A DNA stretch of 6,909 nucleotides from Candidatus Saccharimonadota bacterium (GCA_007132685.1 SLOC01000051.1:1-6909); one strand, 5' to 3'; shown: positions 1 to 5,745, numbered from the stretch's first letter. Numbers and translations: made by a program. The notes: generated from the letters alone by a model not told the origin.

Positions 1-156
1 CCTGAAATCGATAGCAGCGACTTTGTGCTCGGTCGCTTTACTAAAGAAGAGAAAAAACAGCTACCAAATATAGAAAAAGAGGTCGTAGCCCTACTGACAG
101 AGCAGCTATTTGATGGCGGTCAGCTCACTCCAGAAACTCGTACTGCGATTGTCTAA
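1..156 (+). CDS. pth: Peptidyl-tRNA hydrolase, C-terminal fragment (5' end outside window)
   Basis: The open frame enters from the left edge and gives 51 residues before a TAA stop at 154-156. The segment SDFVLGRFTKEE matches the C-terminal part of bacterial peptidyl-tRNA hydrolase, where a D-[FY]-V-L-G-[KR]-F stretch is followed by an acidic/basic helix and a last helix that is hydrophobic on one face. The enzyme cleaves the ester bond between peptide and tRNA in peptidyl-tRNAs that fall off the ribosome, so that tRNA is recycled in the cytoplasm. The catalytic His, Asn and Asp lie upstream and cannot be checked. No + strand U-tract terminator follows the stop; the strong hairpin at 175-215 has its U-tract on the other strand, though it could slow transcription from this side too. 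The identification rests on one short conserved stretch. Confidence 0.72.
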   Translation, partial: PEIDSSDFVLGRFTKEEKKQLPNIEKEVVALLTEQLFDGGQLTPETRTAIV

Positions 157-166
157 CAATTCTACT

Positions 167-215
167 AAAAATAAAACGAGCCTCTAGAGGGGGTGGGCAC
201 CGCTAGAGACTCGTT
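167..215 (-). terminator. Intrinsic terminator ending the candidate - strand RNA
   Basis: AACGAG and CTCTAG (175-180 and 182-187) pair with CTAGAG and CTCGTT (203-208 and 210-215), a 12-bp stem with a single C-A mismatch. On the - strand the stem is followed at once by TTTTATTTTT (176 to 167), the classical U-tract. On the + strand the hairpin is followed by TACACCC, so it is a poor terminator in that direction. The 15-nt loop holds GGGGTGGG (190-197, + strand), complementary over 8 bp to CCCACCCC at 227-234, so a pseudoknot or a competing fold is possible. Confidence 0.7.
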
Positions 216-410
216 ACACCCTTCAACCCACCCCGGTGAAGCATTCGGAACACACCACTCATTACGTGTCCGTGCCTTCATCCTCCCGCCATTAAAGCGA
301 GATTTGAAATACTGAAGCGTACTCACCATTTTGACTGGTCCACGTTTAATCACGTGGACTTCCTGCCTGTGAAAAACACAGGGAGGGGGCACAAGTTAAA
401 GGGATTAGCA

Positions 411-484
411 TGTTTTAGAGCGTATATCGCTTTAATTGCTACGTGGAGGGTAATACGCAGATAATAAAGGCGCGCTCTAAAACA
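411..484. repeat. 12-bp perfect inverted repeat with a 50-bp spacer
   Basis: TGTTTTAGAGCG at 411-422 is the exact reverse complement of CGCTCTAAAACA at 473-484. Inside it, GCGTAT (420-425) can pair with ATACGC (453-458), and AGCG (419-422) can form a small hairpin with CGCT (428-431). These inner pairings compete with the outer helix because they share bases 419-422. In the - strand RNA the outer helix would close a separate domain upstream of the main fold. Whether it acts as RNA or as DNA (cruciform, protein site) cannot be told from the sequence. Confidence 0.6.
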
Positions 485-556
485 CTCTAATACTTTGTAT
501 CCTAGCGTTTCTGCTAGAATAGGGGGATATAAGGTACGTAAACAGCATAATAACTG

Positions 557-586
557 TTTACAAATACATACTTTAGCAAATATACT
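557..586 (+). promoter_or_regulatory. Predicted dprA promoter
   Basis: TTTACA (557-562) and TATACT (581-586) are separated by 18 bp, predicting a start near 593 and a leader of about 23 nt before the dprA ATG. The leader has no recognisable Shine-Dalgarno sequence; it is A/T only apart from a few bases. The TATATTATATG just before the gene could also act as a -10-like element for a leaderless message, so the exact start is uncertain. Confidence 0.45.
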
Positions 587-598
587 GCTAAAAGTCAA
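570..598 (-). promoter_or_regulatory. Promoter for the candidate - strand RNA
   Basis: Read on the - strand, TTGACT (598 to 593) is followed after 17 bp by TAAAGT (575 to 570). This is a good -35 element and a moderate -10 element with ideal spacing, predicting a start near 563. The same -35 hexamer and spacing recur in front of the sigma-4/HARE-HTH gene. The element overlaps the predicted dprA promoter on the other strand. Confidence 0.5.
572..592. promoter_or_regulatory. Operator-like inverted repeat across the divergent promoters
   Basis: TTTAGCA (572-578) and TGCTAAA (586-592) are perfect reverse complements around a 7-bp AT-rich spacer. The 21-bp palindrome covers the -10 element of the dprA promoter and lies between the -35 and -10 of the opposite promoter, where a bound dimer could block both. 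Two-fold symmetry with half-site centres 14 bp apart is reasonable for a helix-turn-helix dimer, but no regulator is identified. Confidence 0.4.
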
Positions 599-615
599 TA
601 CTAAAAGTATATTAT

Positions 616-1482
616 ATGTATAAAGTCAACAAGCTTACGTTTTCTCACCCGAAATACCCTGAACAACTCAAGCATATTCCGACACCGCCCAAGGAATTAT
701 ATGTGGCTGGTAATCTTTCTGCGTTAGAGACACCTTATTCTTTAAGTGTCATCGGCAGCCGTAAGCCAACGAGCTATGGCTTATCGGTTGTTGATGCGTT
801 AGTAGAGCCTGTAGCGGCACGTCAAATCACTATAGTGAGCGGTCTAGCTCTCGGCATAGATGCAGCGGCACATAAGACGGCTCTGAGAACTCAAGGAAAG
901 GCAATCGCAGTGCTTGCTGGTGGACTAGACGAGATACACCCTAGGCGCCACCACCAACTCGCCAAAGAAATTATACGGCTGGGTGGTGCTCTTATAAGCG
1001 AATATCCGCCTGGGACACCGCCAACAAGAGGGCAGTTCGTAGCTCGTAACCGTATTGTTTCGGGATTATCTCAAGCAACATTAATTATCGAGGCTGCCAT
1101 TAAAAGTGGCACACTGCATACGGCCAACTTCGCATTAGAGCAGGGAAGAGGAGTACTGGCCGTACCTGGAAGTATATTAAGCCCTCAATCTGAGGGAACA
1201 AACCGTCTGATTCGCCAAGGAGCTCGTCCTACCCTGGAGGCTTCTGATATTTTTGATGAACTTGGACTTGTCGAGGAGCCAGCTTCAGAGAAGACGTACC
1301 GCGCTGCCAGCGAACAAGAAGCCATATTACTTAAGCTACTCGCAGAGGCCGGTATTATCGAGGGACAAGAGCTGCTTGAAAAAAGCGAACTGGATACCCA
1401 GTCATATAATCAGACCATGACAATGCTGGAGTTGTCTGGTAAGATACGGTCTTTGGGTGCCGACAACTGGTCACTTCATTAA
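616..1482 (+). CDS. dprA: DNA-processing protein DprA (Smf family)
   Basis: This is a 288-residue DprA/Smf protein. DprA binds incoming single-stranded DNA during natural transformation, displaces SSB and loads RecA; it acts in the cytoplasm. The extended Rossmann core runs from about residue 8 to 217: the opening YPEQL, the VIGSRKPTSYG nucleotide-fold loop (45-55), SGLALGID (75-82), AVLAGGLDEIHP (98-109), FVARNRIVSGLS (141-152), the IIEAAIKSGTLHTA segment (157-170) and AVPGS (182-186). A C-terminal winged helix (about 230-288) resembles the DML1-like domain. There is no N-terminal SAM domain; the protein begins directly at the YP motif. The usual Arg or Lys of SGLA[RK]GID, part of the DNA-binding pocket, is Leu78 here. 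It precedes topA by 46 bp and probably shares a transcript with it. The ATG is the first in frame but lacks a Shine-Dalgarno site. Confidence 0.95.
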   Translation: MYKVNKLTFSHPKYPEQLKHIPTPPKELYVAGNLSALETPYSLSVIGSRKPTSYGLSVVDALVEPVAARQITIVSGLALGIDAAAHKTALRTQGKAIAVLAGGLDEIHPRRHHQLAKEIIRLGGALISEYPPGTPPTRGQFVARNRIVSGLSQATLIIEAAIKSGTLHTANFALEQGRGVLAVPGSILSPQSEGTNRLIRQGARPTLEASDIFDELGLVEEPASEKTYRAASEQEAILLKLLAEAGIIEGQELLEKSELDTQSYNQTMTMLELSGKIRSLGADNWSLH

Positions 1483-1492
1483 TTAACATTTG

Positions 1493-1523
1493 CAGTTTGC
1501 ACGCAAGTGTAGGTAAACTGGAG
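1493..1523 (+). promoter_or_regulatory. GNRA-capped hairpin leading into the topA ribosome binding site
   Basis: In the dprA-topA gap CAGTTT (1493-1498) pairs with AAACTG (1515-1520), and inside it GCAC pairs with GTGT (one G-U) around a GCAA tetraloop (1503-1506), leaving AGGT bulged. The ribosome binding site GGAG (1520-1523) begins on the last paired base and sits 5 nt before the topA ATG, so the hairpin can partly mask it. It may tune translation of topA apart from dprA. Confidence 0.45.
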
Positions 1524-1528
1524 CATAT

Positions 1529-3820
1529 ATGTCTAAAAACTTGGTTATTGTAGAGAGTCCTGCCAAGGCAAAAACTATCAAACGCTACCTTGGAGATGAT
1601 TATCAGGTCGAGAGTTGTTTCGGGCATATTCGTGACTTACCAAAAAAGAACCTGAGCATTGATATAGAGAATGACTTCACTCCAAAATATGAGATACCTG
1701 CTGACAAAAAGAAAGTTATTACCAACCTAAGAAAGGCCGCAAAAGACAAAGAGGTGTGGCTCGCAAGCGATGAAGACCGAGAAGGTGAGGCTATCGCTTG
1801 GCACCTGTGTCACGCCCTAAAACTCAAGCCAAGTGAAGCCAAGCGGATCGTCTTTCATGAGATTACAAAATCTGCTATTTCCGATGCGATAAAGCACCCA
1901 CGCACAGTCAACGAGAAACTAGTTGATGCGCAGCAAGCACGTCGAGTGCTAGATCGAATCGTTGGCTATGAGTTGTCACCTGTTTTGTGGCGAAAAATCC
2001 GCCCAGGACTATCCGCCGGAAGAGTGCAATCTGTTTCAGTACGACTTGTTGTAGAAAGGGAACGCGAAATCAACGCATTTACCCCTGAGTCAAGCTTTAA
2101 GGTTGCTGCTGATTTCCTCACAGACAACAAAACCACGATTCATGCAGAAATGGACAGGGCTGTCCTGAGTGACAAAGAGGCGAAAAAGCTACTCGAAGAG
2201 TTCAAAGACGATAACTTTACTATTAAGGACATTAAGAAGCGGCCTTCAACTAAAAACCCGTCTGCACCCTTCACCACTAGTAGCTTACAACAAGAAGCAG
2301 CTCGCAGGCTTGGCTACAGTGTTCGACAAACCATGACTATCGCTCAACGACTGTACGAGAACGGACACATTACCTACATGCGTACTGATAGCACCACCTT
2401 ATCTCAAGCGGCTATAGGGATGGCGGAAAAGTTTATTGCTAAAGAATACGGCGCCAAATATTGTCAAACGCGTCAATACAAAAGCAAATCCCGTAGCGCT
2501 CAAGAGGCTCACGAGGCAATCCGACCAACTAGCCTTGCCAAACAAACCGCCGGAGATAACGCTTCTCAAAAGAAACTTTACAAGCTGATTTGGGAACGCA
2601 CCATTGCTAGTCAAATGTCACCGGCAAAGACTGACAAAACAACCGTATCTATAGTTGGTACAAAAAATGATGAAACATTCCTCGCAAAAGGTGAACAGCT
2701 ACAGTTTGATGGTTTTTTGAGAGTATACGGCGGAGGACCAGATGACACGCTACTACCTGATCTTAAAACAGGGGAGCCGCTCTACATAGAAACACTTACA
2801 GCAACAGAAACGTTTTCAAGGCCTCCTGCGCGCTATTCAGAAGCTATGCTTGTCCGCAAGCTTGAGGAGCTCGGAATCGGTCGGCCGAGCACCTACGCAC
2901 CAACCATTACCACCATTCAGGATCGAGGCTACATCGAAAAAGCGGACTTAGAGGGCGAAGACAGAGAACATACTGTGCTCACGTTAAAGGACGGGACTAT
3001 CAGCACTGACAAGACGACAAAAGCATTCGGCGCCGATAAAAACAAGCTGCTCCCTACATCGGTCGCTATGGTAACCAATGACTTTTTAACCAAGCATTTT
3101 TCGCACATTGTTGACTATAACTTCACTGCAGAAACTGAAGAGACACTCGACCAAATTGCAGAAGGAGAAATTGACTGGGTAAAGATGCTCGAAGATTTCT
3201 ACAAAGAGTTCGCTCCGCTAATCGAAAAATCCAAAGAGGTCAGCCGTCAAGAGAGCACACAATCTAAGCAAATTGGGCTCGATCCTAAAACCGGAGAGCC
3301 AATTTTCGCACGCTTCGGTAAATACGGTCTCATGCTACAAAAGGGTAGTGGCGAAAATGATGTTAAACCAACGTTTGCTCCGATGCCCGAGGGTAAAAAC
3401 ATAGAAACAGTCACACTAGAAGATGCCTTAGAGATGTTCAAGTTGCCGCGTCATGTAGGACAAACCAAGGACGGTGAGGAGATTTACAGCAATATCGGCC
3501 GCTTCGGCCCGTATATAAAAGTAGGCTCGCTCTACGTCTCTATTAAGCCAGAAGATCCAATGACGATTACCGAAGAAGAGGCCCGCAAGCGCTATGAAGA
3601 AAAACTGTCAGTCGAAAAAAATAAGCAAATCAAGAAGTTTACTGAAAAACTGCAAGTATTAAATGGGCCGTATGGACCGTATGTTACTAACGGGAGCAAG
3701 AATGCTCGGATTCCTAAATCGATAGAACCTGAAAAAATCACTCGAGAAGAGGCCGAAGAGCTCATAAAAAAAGCTCGACCGGCCCGCAAGCGCTACAGAA
3801 AATCCGCTTCAAAAAAATAA
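1529..3820 (+). CDS. topA: DNA topoisomerase I (type IA)
   Basis: This 763-residue type IA topoisomerase relaxes negatively supercoiled DNA by cutting one strand and passing the other through the break. The Toprim domain holds VESPAKAKTI with Glu9 and the metal-binding DEDREGE (81-87). RPGLSAGRVQS (158-168) belongs to the cleavage core, and YMRTDST contains the catalytic Tyr283 with Arg285 beside it. EAHEAIRPT (327-334) and LEELGIGRPSTYAPTI (445-460) are further family signatures. The C-terminus has three Toprim_C-type repeats rich in GxFGxY or GPYGPY (about 585-605, 648-668 and 711-730) and a basic tail ending RKRYRKSASKK. No CxxC zinc ribbons are present, unlike E. coli TopA; the protein needs none if the repeats bind DNA. 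The GGAG site 5 nt upstream supports this ATG. Confidence 0.98.
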   Translation: MSKNLVIVESPAKAKTIKRYLGDDYQVESCFGHIRDLPKKNLSIDIENDFTPKYEIPADKKKVITNLRKAAKDKEVWLASDEDREGEAIAWHLCHALKLKPSEAKRIVFHEITKSAISDAIKHPRTVNEKLVDAQQARRVLDRIVGYELSPVLWRKIRPGLSAGRVQSVSVRLVVEREREINAFTPESSFKVAADFLTDNKTTIHAEMDRAVLSDKEAKKLLEEFKDDNFTIKDIKKRPSTKNPSAPFTTSSLQQEAARRLGYSVRQTMTIAQRLYENGHITYMRTDSTTLSQAAIGMAEKFIAKEYGAKYCQTRQYKSKSRSAQEAHEAIRPTSLAKQTAGDNASQKKLYKLIWERTIASQMSPAKTDKTTVSIVGTKNDETFLAKGEQLQFDGFLRVYGGGPDDTLLPDLKTGEPLYIETLTATETFSRPPARYSEAMLVRKLEELGIGRPSTYAPTITTIQDRGYIEKADLEGEDREHTVLTLKDGTISTDKTTKAFGADKNKLLPTSVAMVTNDFLTKHFSHIVDYNFTAETEETLDQIAEGEIDWVKMLEDFYKEFAPLIEKSKEVSRQESTQSKQIGLDPKTGEPIFARFGKYGLMLQKGSGENDVKPTFAPMPEGKNIETVTLEDALEMFKLPRHVGQTKDGEEIYSNIGRFGPYIKVGSLYVSIKPEDPMTITEEEARKRYEEKLSVEKNKQIKKFTEKLQVLNGPYGPYVTNGSKNARIPKSIEPEKITREEAEELIKKARPARKRYRKSASKK

Positions 3821-3858
3821 TATTTTTCCACAACTTGAACAGATTACAAGATATCGTT

Positions 3859-3880
3859 TTATGATATTAACATGTCATAA
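3859..3880. repeat. Short inverted repeat downstream of topA
   Basis: TTATGA (3859-3864) and TCATAA (3875-3880) form a 6-bp inverted repeat around a 10-bp spacer, about 40 bp after topA and before the next promoter. It is too AT-rich for a convincing terminator and has no U-tract. It could be an operator. The rest of the 190-bp gap holds a relaxed DnaA-box match (TTTTCCACA, 3824-3832), an extended -10-like TGCTAAAAT (3904-3912), and the promoter annotated separately. Confidence 0.3.
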
Positions 3881-3941
3881 ATTAAGTGCAGGCGTCTATT
3901 TTATGCTAAAATATACGTATCAAAGGTTAGAGCGACCATTG

Positions 3942-3970
3942 TTGACTTATTACTTTTAATGTTATACAAT
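3942..3970 (+). promoter_or_regulatory. Promoter of the sigma-4/HARE-HTH gene
   Basis: TTGACT (3942-3947) and TACAAT (3965-3970) are separated by exactly 17 bp, close to the housekeeping consensus, and predict a start near 3977. The leader of about 34 nt is purine-rich, with AAGGAAA (3994-4000) and AAAGG (4004-4008) as possible ribosome binding sites before the ATG at 4011. This implies the gene is transcribed separately from topA. Confidence 0.6.
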
Positions 3971-4010
3971 TATAAAAACTAAATGTCGGTGGGAAGGAAA
4001 GCGAAAGGTT

Positions 4011-5066
4011 ATGGCAAGTTCAGAAGAGACGAAATCAGCCCTTAGCACAAAGCAAATTATCACCGATATTCTCGGCACTATAGACAGAGAACGAGAGCAG
4101 GAGATTGTATCTCGTCGCTTCGGCTTGTTTGATCGTAAAGAAACTCTTGAGCAGATTGGAGAGCTGCTCGGAATTACAAGAGAACGAGTCCGACAACTTG
4201 AAAAAGCTGTCGTTATTCGCCTAAAGCTGCAGGCAGAGCAGGGGAATATCCCGCATATTGAAGACCTACAAAAACAGCTCCTTAGCTTTCTAGAAGAAAC
4301 CACAAAAGTTGCTCCAGTCAGAGTGATAACAAGTAATTTTGTTGGAAAAAGTGACAAGATTGAGCAGGCAAGAATCGCATTTATCGCTCAATTATGCCCT
4401 AGCCTCATCGTTATCGATGAAAATGACACCTATAATAATATTATTGCCATTAAAAAGCTACATGACGAAAAAGCTGTTAAAAAACTTATTGATAAGGTGG
4501 TTGCGTCAGTCAAAACGATTGGTGAACCAACCAATATTGAAGCCATTGCCAAGGAGGCTGGCATCGAAGATGTGCGCCACGCCGAAGGCCTCGCATTAAG
4601 CTCTAAGCATATCGCAACTCTCAATGGCCGCTGGGGGCTCACAAAATGGCCAATGGTAAACCCAAAAAATATTCGAGACAAGATATATGTAATCTTGTTT
4701 GAGAACGGAAAGCATATGCACTTTAATGAAATTGCTGACGCAATTAAACAAAGTAGCTTCAAGCGCAAAAACGTTACCGTGCAAGCGATTCACAACGAGC
4801 TCATCAAAGATAAGCGATTCGTTCTTGTAGGACGTGGCATCTACGCCCTCAAAGAATGGGGTTATAAAAAGGGTACTGTCGCTGATATTATCGCCGAGGT
4901 GCTCAACAAGGCGGAGAAACCCCTTCACCGCGATGACATTGTACGAGAAGTGCTAAAAAGTCGCTATGTCAAAGAAACGACAATCTTGCTGAACTTGCAG
5001 GGCAAACCTCAGTTCAAGAGGGTAGCCAAAGCCACCTATGCGCTCGACGAAGAAAAAGTAAAGTAA
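4011..5066 (+). CDS. Sigma-70 region 4 / HARE-HTH fusion protein
   Basis: This 351-residue protein joins two DNA- or polymerase-binding modules. Residues 24-72 match sigma-70 region 4: REREQEIVSRRFGL, then TLEQIGELLGITRERVRQLEKAV, the helix-turn-helix that reads -35 elements in true sigma factors. Residues 73-215 are a mostly helical linker with a weak winged-helix look (about 173-213: TNIEAIAKEAGI to GRWGLTKWP). Residues 220-284 form a HARE-HTH domain (IRDKIYVILFENGKHMHFNEIADAI to RFVLVGRGIYALKEWGY), and 287-346 look like a second copy ending KRVAKATYALDEE. HARE-HTH is also the fold of the RNA polymerase delta subunit. No sigma region 2 or 3 is present, so it cannot be a complete sigma factor able to melt promoters. 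It is more likely a transcription accessory or nucleoid-associated regulator. It has its own promoter and is the last + strand gene before the convergent gap. Confidence 0.85.
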   Translation: MASSEETKSALSTKQIITDILGTIDREREQEIVSRRFGLFDRKETLEQIGELLGITRERVRQLEKAVVIRLKLQAEQGNIPHIEDLQKQLLSFLEETTKVAPVRVITSNFVGKSDKIEQARIAFIAQLCPSLIVIDENDTYNNIIAIKKLHDEKAVKKLIDKVVASVKTIGEPTNIEAIAKEAGIEDVRHAEGLALSSKHIATLNGRWGLTKWPMVNPKNIRDKIYVILFENGKHMHFNEIADAIKQSSFKRKNVTVQAIHNELIKDKRFVLVGRGIYALKEWGYKKGTVADIIAEVLNKAEKPLHRDDIVREVLKSRYVKETTILLNLQGKPQFKRVAKATYALDEEKVK

Positions 5067-5149
5067 TCACACGAGTCTTAGCGGAGTAGCGGTAAATCAA
5101 AAAAGTACGCCACTTGCTCGCTTCGTAAAAATCGCAAAGATTACTAAAC

Positions 5150-5167
5150 TGAACATTTTGCGAACAT
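5150..5167. repeat. 18-bp direct repeat, left copy
   Basis: TGAACATTTTGCGAACAT occurs here and again, without mismatch, at 5746-5763. The unit itself contains GAACAT twice, 11 bp apart, which is about one helical turn. ACTAA lies just upstream of both copies (5143-5147 and 5739-5743). An exact 18-mer repeated within 600 bp is very unlikely by chance. Confidence 0.9.
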
Positions 5168-5221
5168 AGTGATATGCAACAAGATTAAGTGAAATATCGA
5201 TTTTGTAAGTAGGTGCACATA

Positions 5222-5256
5222 ATCGGTCGCCAAAGATAGGTTGATCTATCACCGAT
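5222..5256. repeat. Two-part imperfect hairpin
   Basis: ATCGGT (5222-5227) pairs with ACCGAT (5251-5256), and inside it GATAG (5235-5239) pairs with CTATC (5246-5250), leaving a 7-nt bulge on the left arm and a 6-nt loop. CTATC can alternatively pair with a second GATAG just downstream (5258-5262). There is no U-tract on either side, so a terminator role is doubtful; a protein-binding or cruciform element is possible. Confidence 0.35.
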
Positions 5257-5369
5257 CGATAGAGCAGGCGGAAAAATATCTAGATGAAGCTTGAAGTAAA
5301 GCGCGTTTATAAATAAAAAAATCCAATGGGGAGCAAGAGCGGATAGAGCAGAATCAATCATTTGCTACA

Positions 5370-5397
5370 ATGTCGCACATTATATCTTTTGCGACAT
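5370..5397. other. dif: Candidate dif site (XerC/XerD recombination site)
   Basis: The 28 bp split into arms ATGTCGCACAT (5370-5380) and TTTTGCGACAT (5387-5397) around a 6-bp centre TATATC (5381-5386), the 11-6-11 layout of dif sites. The outer 8 bp of the arms are perfect reverse complements, and the inner bases differ, as expected when two different recombinases bind. The arms resemble dif arms of the form ATTTCGCATAA and TTATGCGAAAT. Site-specific recombination there resolves chromosome dimers at division. The position between two convergent gene groups is what a terminus would show. Against this, the inner bases and centre do not closely match known dif consensus sequences, and a repressor operator would look similar. 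Confidence 0.42.
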
Positions 5398-5422
5398 GTA
5401 TATCGATAATACTTATGATTAA

Positions 5423-5459
5423 CAGGTCGTGCCTCTACAGGGGACTTGCTGGTTTTTTT
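5423..5459 (+). terminator. Possible intrinsic terminator
   Basis: CAGGTC (5423-5428) pairs with GACTTG (5443-5448) with one G-U pair, and CCT (5432-5434) with AGG (5439-5441) extends the stem inside. After CTGG comes a run of seven T (5453-5459). The stem is modest and the 4-nt gap before the T run weakens it. It lies about 360 bp past the sigma-4/HARE-HTH stop and would end read-through from that gene or a short unannotated transcript. Confidence 0.35.
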
Positions 5460-5577
5460 AGATAAACTATCCATCTACTTCCGGGAAGCGCCGAGTACGT
5501 TAGACGGGTCTACTTTATCGAATGCACATACCTCTCTTGGGTTTCCTTGACGTTATAATTCCTACAGCGGATTTGAC

Positions 5578-5586
5578 TTATCCACA
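5578..5586 (+). promoter_or_regulatory. Perfect DnaA box
   Basis: TTATCCACA is an exact match to the consensus 9-mer bound by the initiator DnaA. It is the only perfect copy I found in the window; a relaxed form TTTTCCACA lies at 3824-3832. A single box may titrate DnaA, regulate transcription or be chance, and on its own does not define an origin. The AT-rich tandem repeat begins 63 bp downstream. Confidence 0.45.
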
Positions 5587-5648
5587 GCTTTATTGGACTT
5601 TTCGTGAAAACATTCTTTTAAAACATTCCTGCTGTAAAAAAATTTGCA

Positions 5649-5720
5649 ATTCCCCTACTTTCCTGTTTTATATATGTTTTTTGACATTTCCCTACTTTTC
5701 ATGCTTTATATATATTTTTG
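5649..5720. repeat. Imperfect 35-bp AT-rich tandem repeat, two copies
   Basis: Copy 1 (5649-5683) and copy 2 (5686-5720) share the order ATT-CCC-TACTTT, a TG, TTTATATAT and a T run ending in G, and differ at a handful of positions plus one indel; the period is 37 bp. On the - strand each unit reads as a purine-rich GAAAAGTAGGG or GGAAAGTAGGGG block after an A/T block. The surrounding sequence from about 5610 to 5740 is strongly AT-rich and could melt easily. Confidence 0.7.
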
Positions 5721-5745
5721 CTGAGTTAGCATGAATTAACTAATA

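Larger units (their letters stand above)
167..563 (-). ncRNA. Candidate structured non-coding RNA, family unknown
   Basis: This gap between pth and dprA has no convincing coding frame but is dense in RNA-like structure, and its signals all point to the - strand. A TTGACT-17-TAAAGT promoter (598 to 570) would start transcription near 563, and a hairpin followed by TTTTATTTTT would end it near 167, giving about 400 nt. Helices seen, in + coordinates, are: GTAAACAG/CTGTTTAC (538-545 with 554-561), CTAGC/GCTAG (502-506 with 513-517), a 12-bp perfect helix (411-422 with 473-484), a 6-bp U5-loop hairpin (366-371 with 377-382), an 8-bp hairpin GTCCACGT/ACGTGGAC (338-345 with 352-359), and a long-range helix pairing 381-386 and 388-392 with 282-287 and 272-276, with a 5-nt bulge. 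I looked for RNase P (GAGGAAAGUCC, ACAGAA), tmRNA and SRP RNA signatures and found none that hold. The 5' end and the unity of the transcript are inferred. Confidence 0.5.

Noticed and set aside
345..365. RNase P RNA, suggested by AGGAAGTCC on the - strand
   Set aside because: The universal block is GAGGAAAGUCC; here one A is missing, the bases instead form a local 8-bp hairpin, and no matching ACAGAA block exists downstream.
411..430. Likeness of TGTTTTAGAGC to a type II CRISPR repeat
   Set aside because: Only one copy is present, no spacers or cas genes are nearby, and the bases are accounted for by the inverted repeat with 473-484.
165..598. Two - strand open frames (165-392 and 350-598) in the pth-dprA gap
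   Set aside because: They overlap each other, resemble no family, have odd composition, and run through strong RNA helices and the terminator stem. The region is better explained as RNA.
3962..4928. Long - strand open frames opposite the sigma-4/HARE-HTH gene
   Set aside because: They are shadows of a well-supported coding frame with recognisable domains, and have Ser/Cys/Arg-rich composition typical of antisense frames.
5150..5167. LexA (SOS) box reading of GAACATTTTGCGAACAT
   Set aside because: SOS boxes of the CGAAC-N4-GTTCG type are inverted repeats; here the GAACAT units are in direct orientation, and no gene starts nearby.
5522..5734. 70-codon + strand open frame in the convergent gap
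   Set aside because: It has no ribosome binding site and its second half is the AT-rich tandem repeat read as Phe/Tyr/Ile; no family resemblance.
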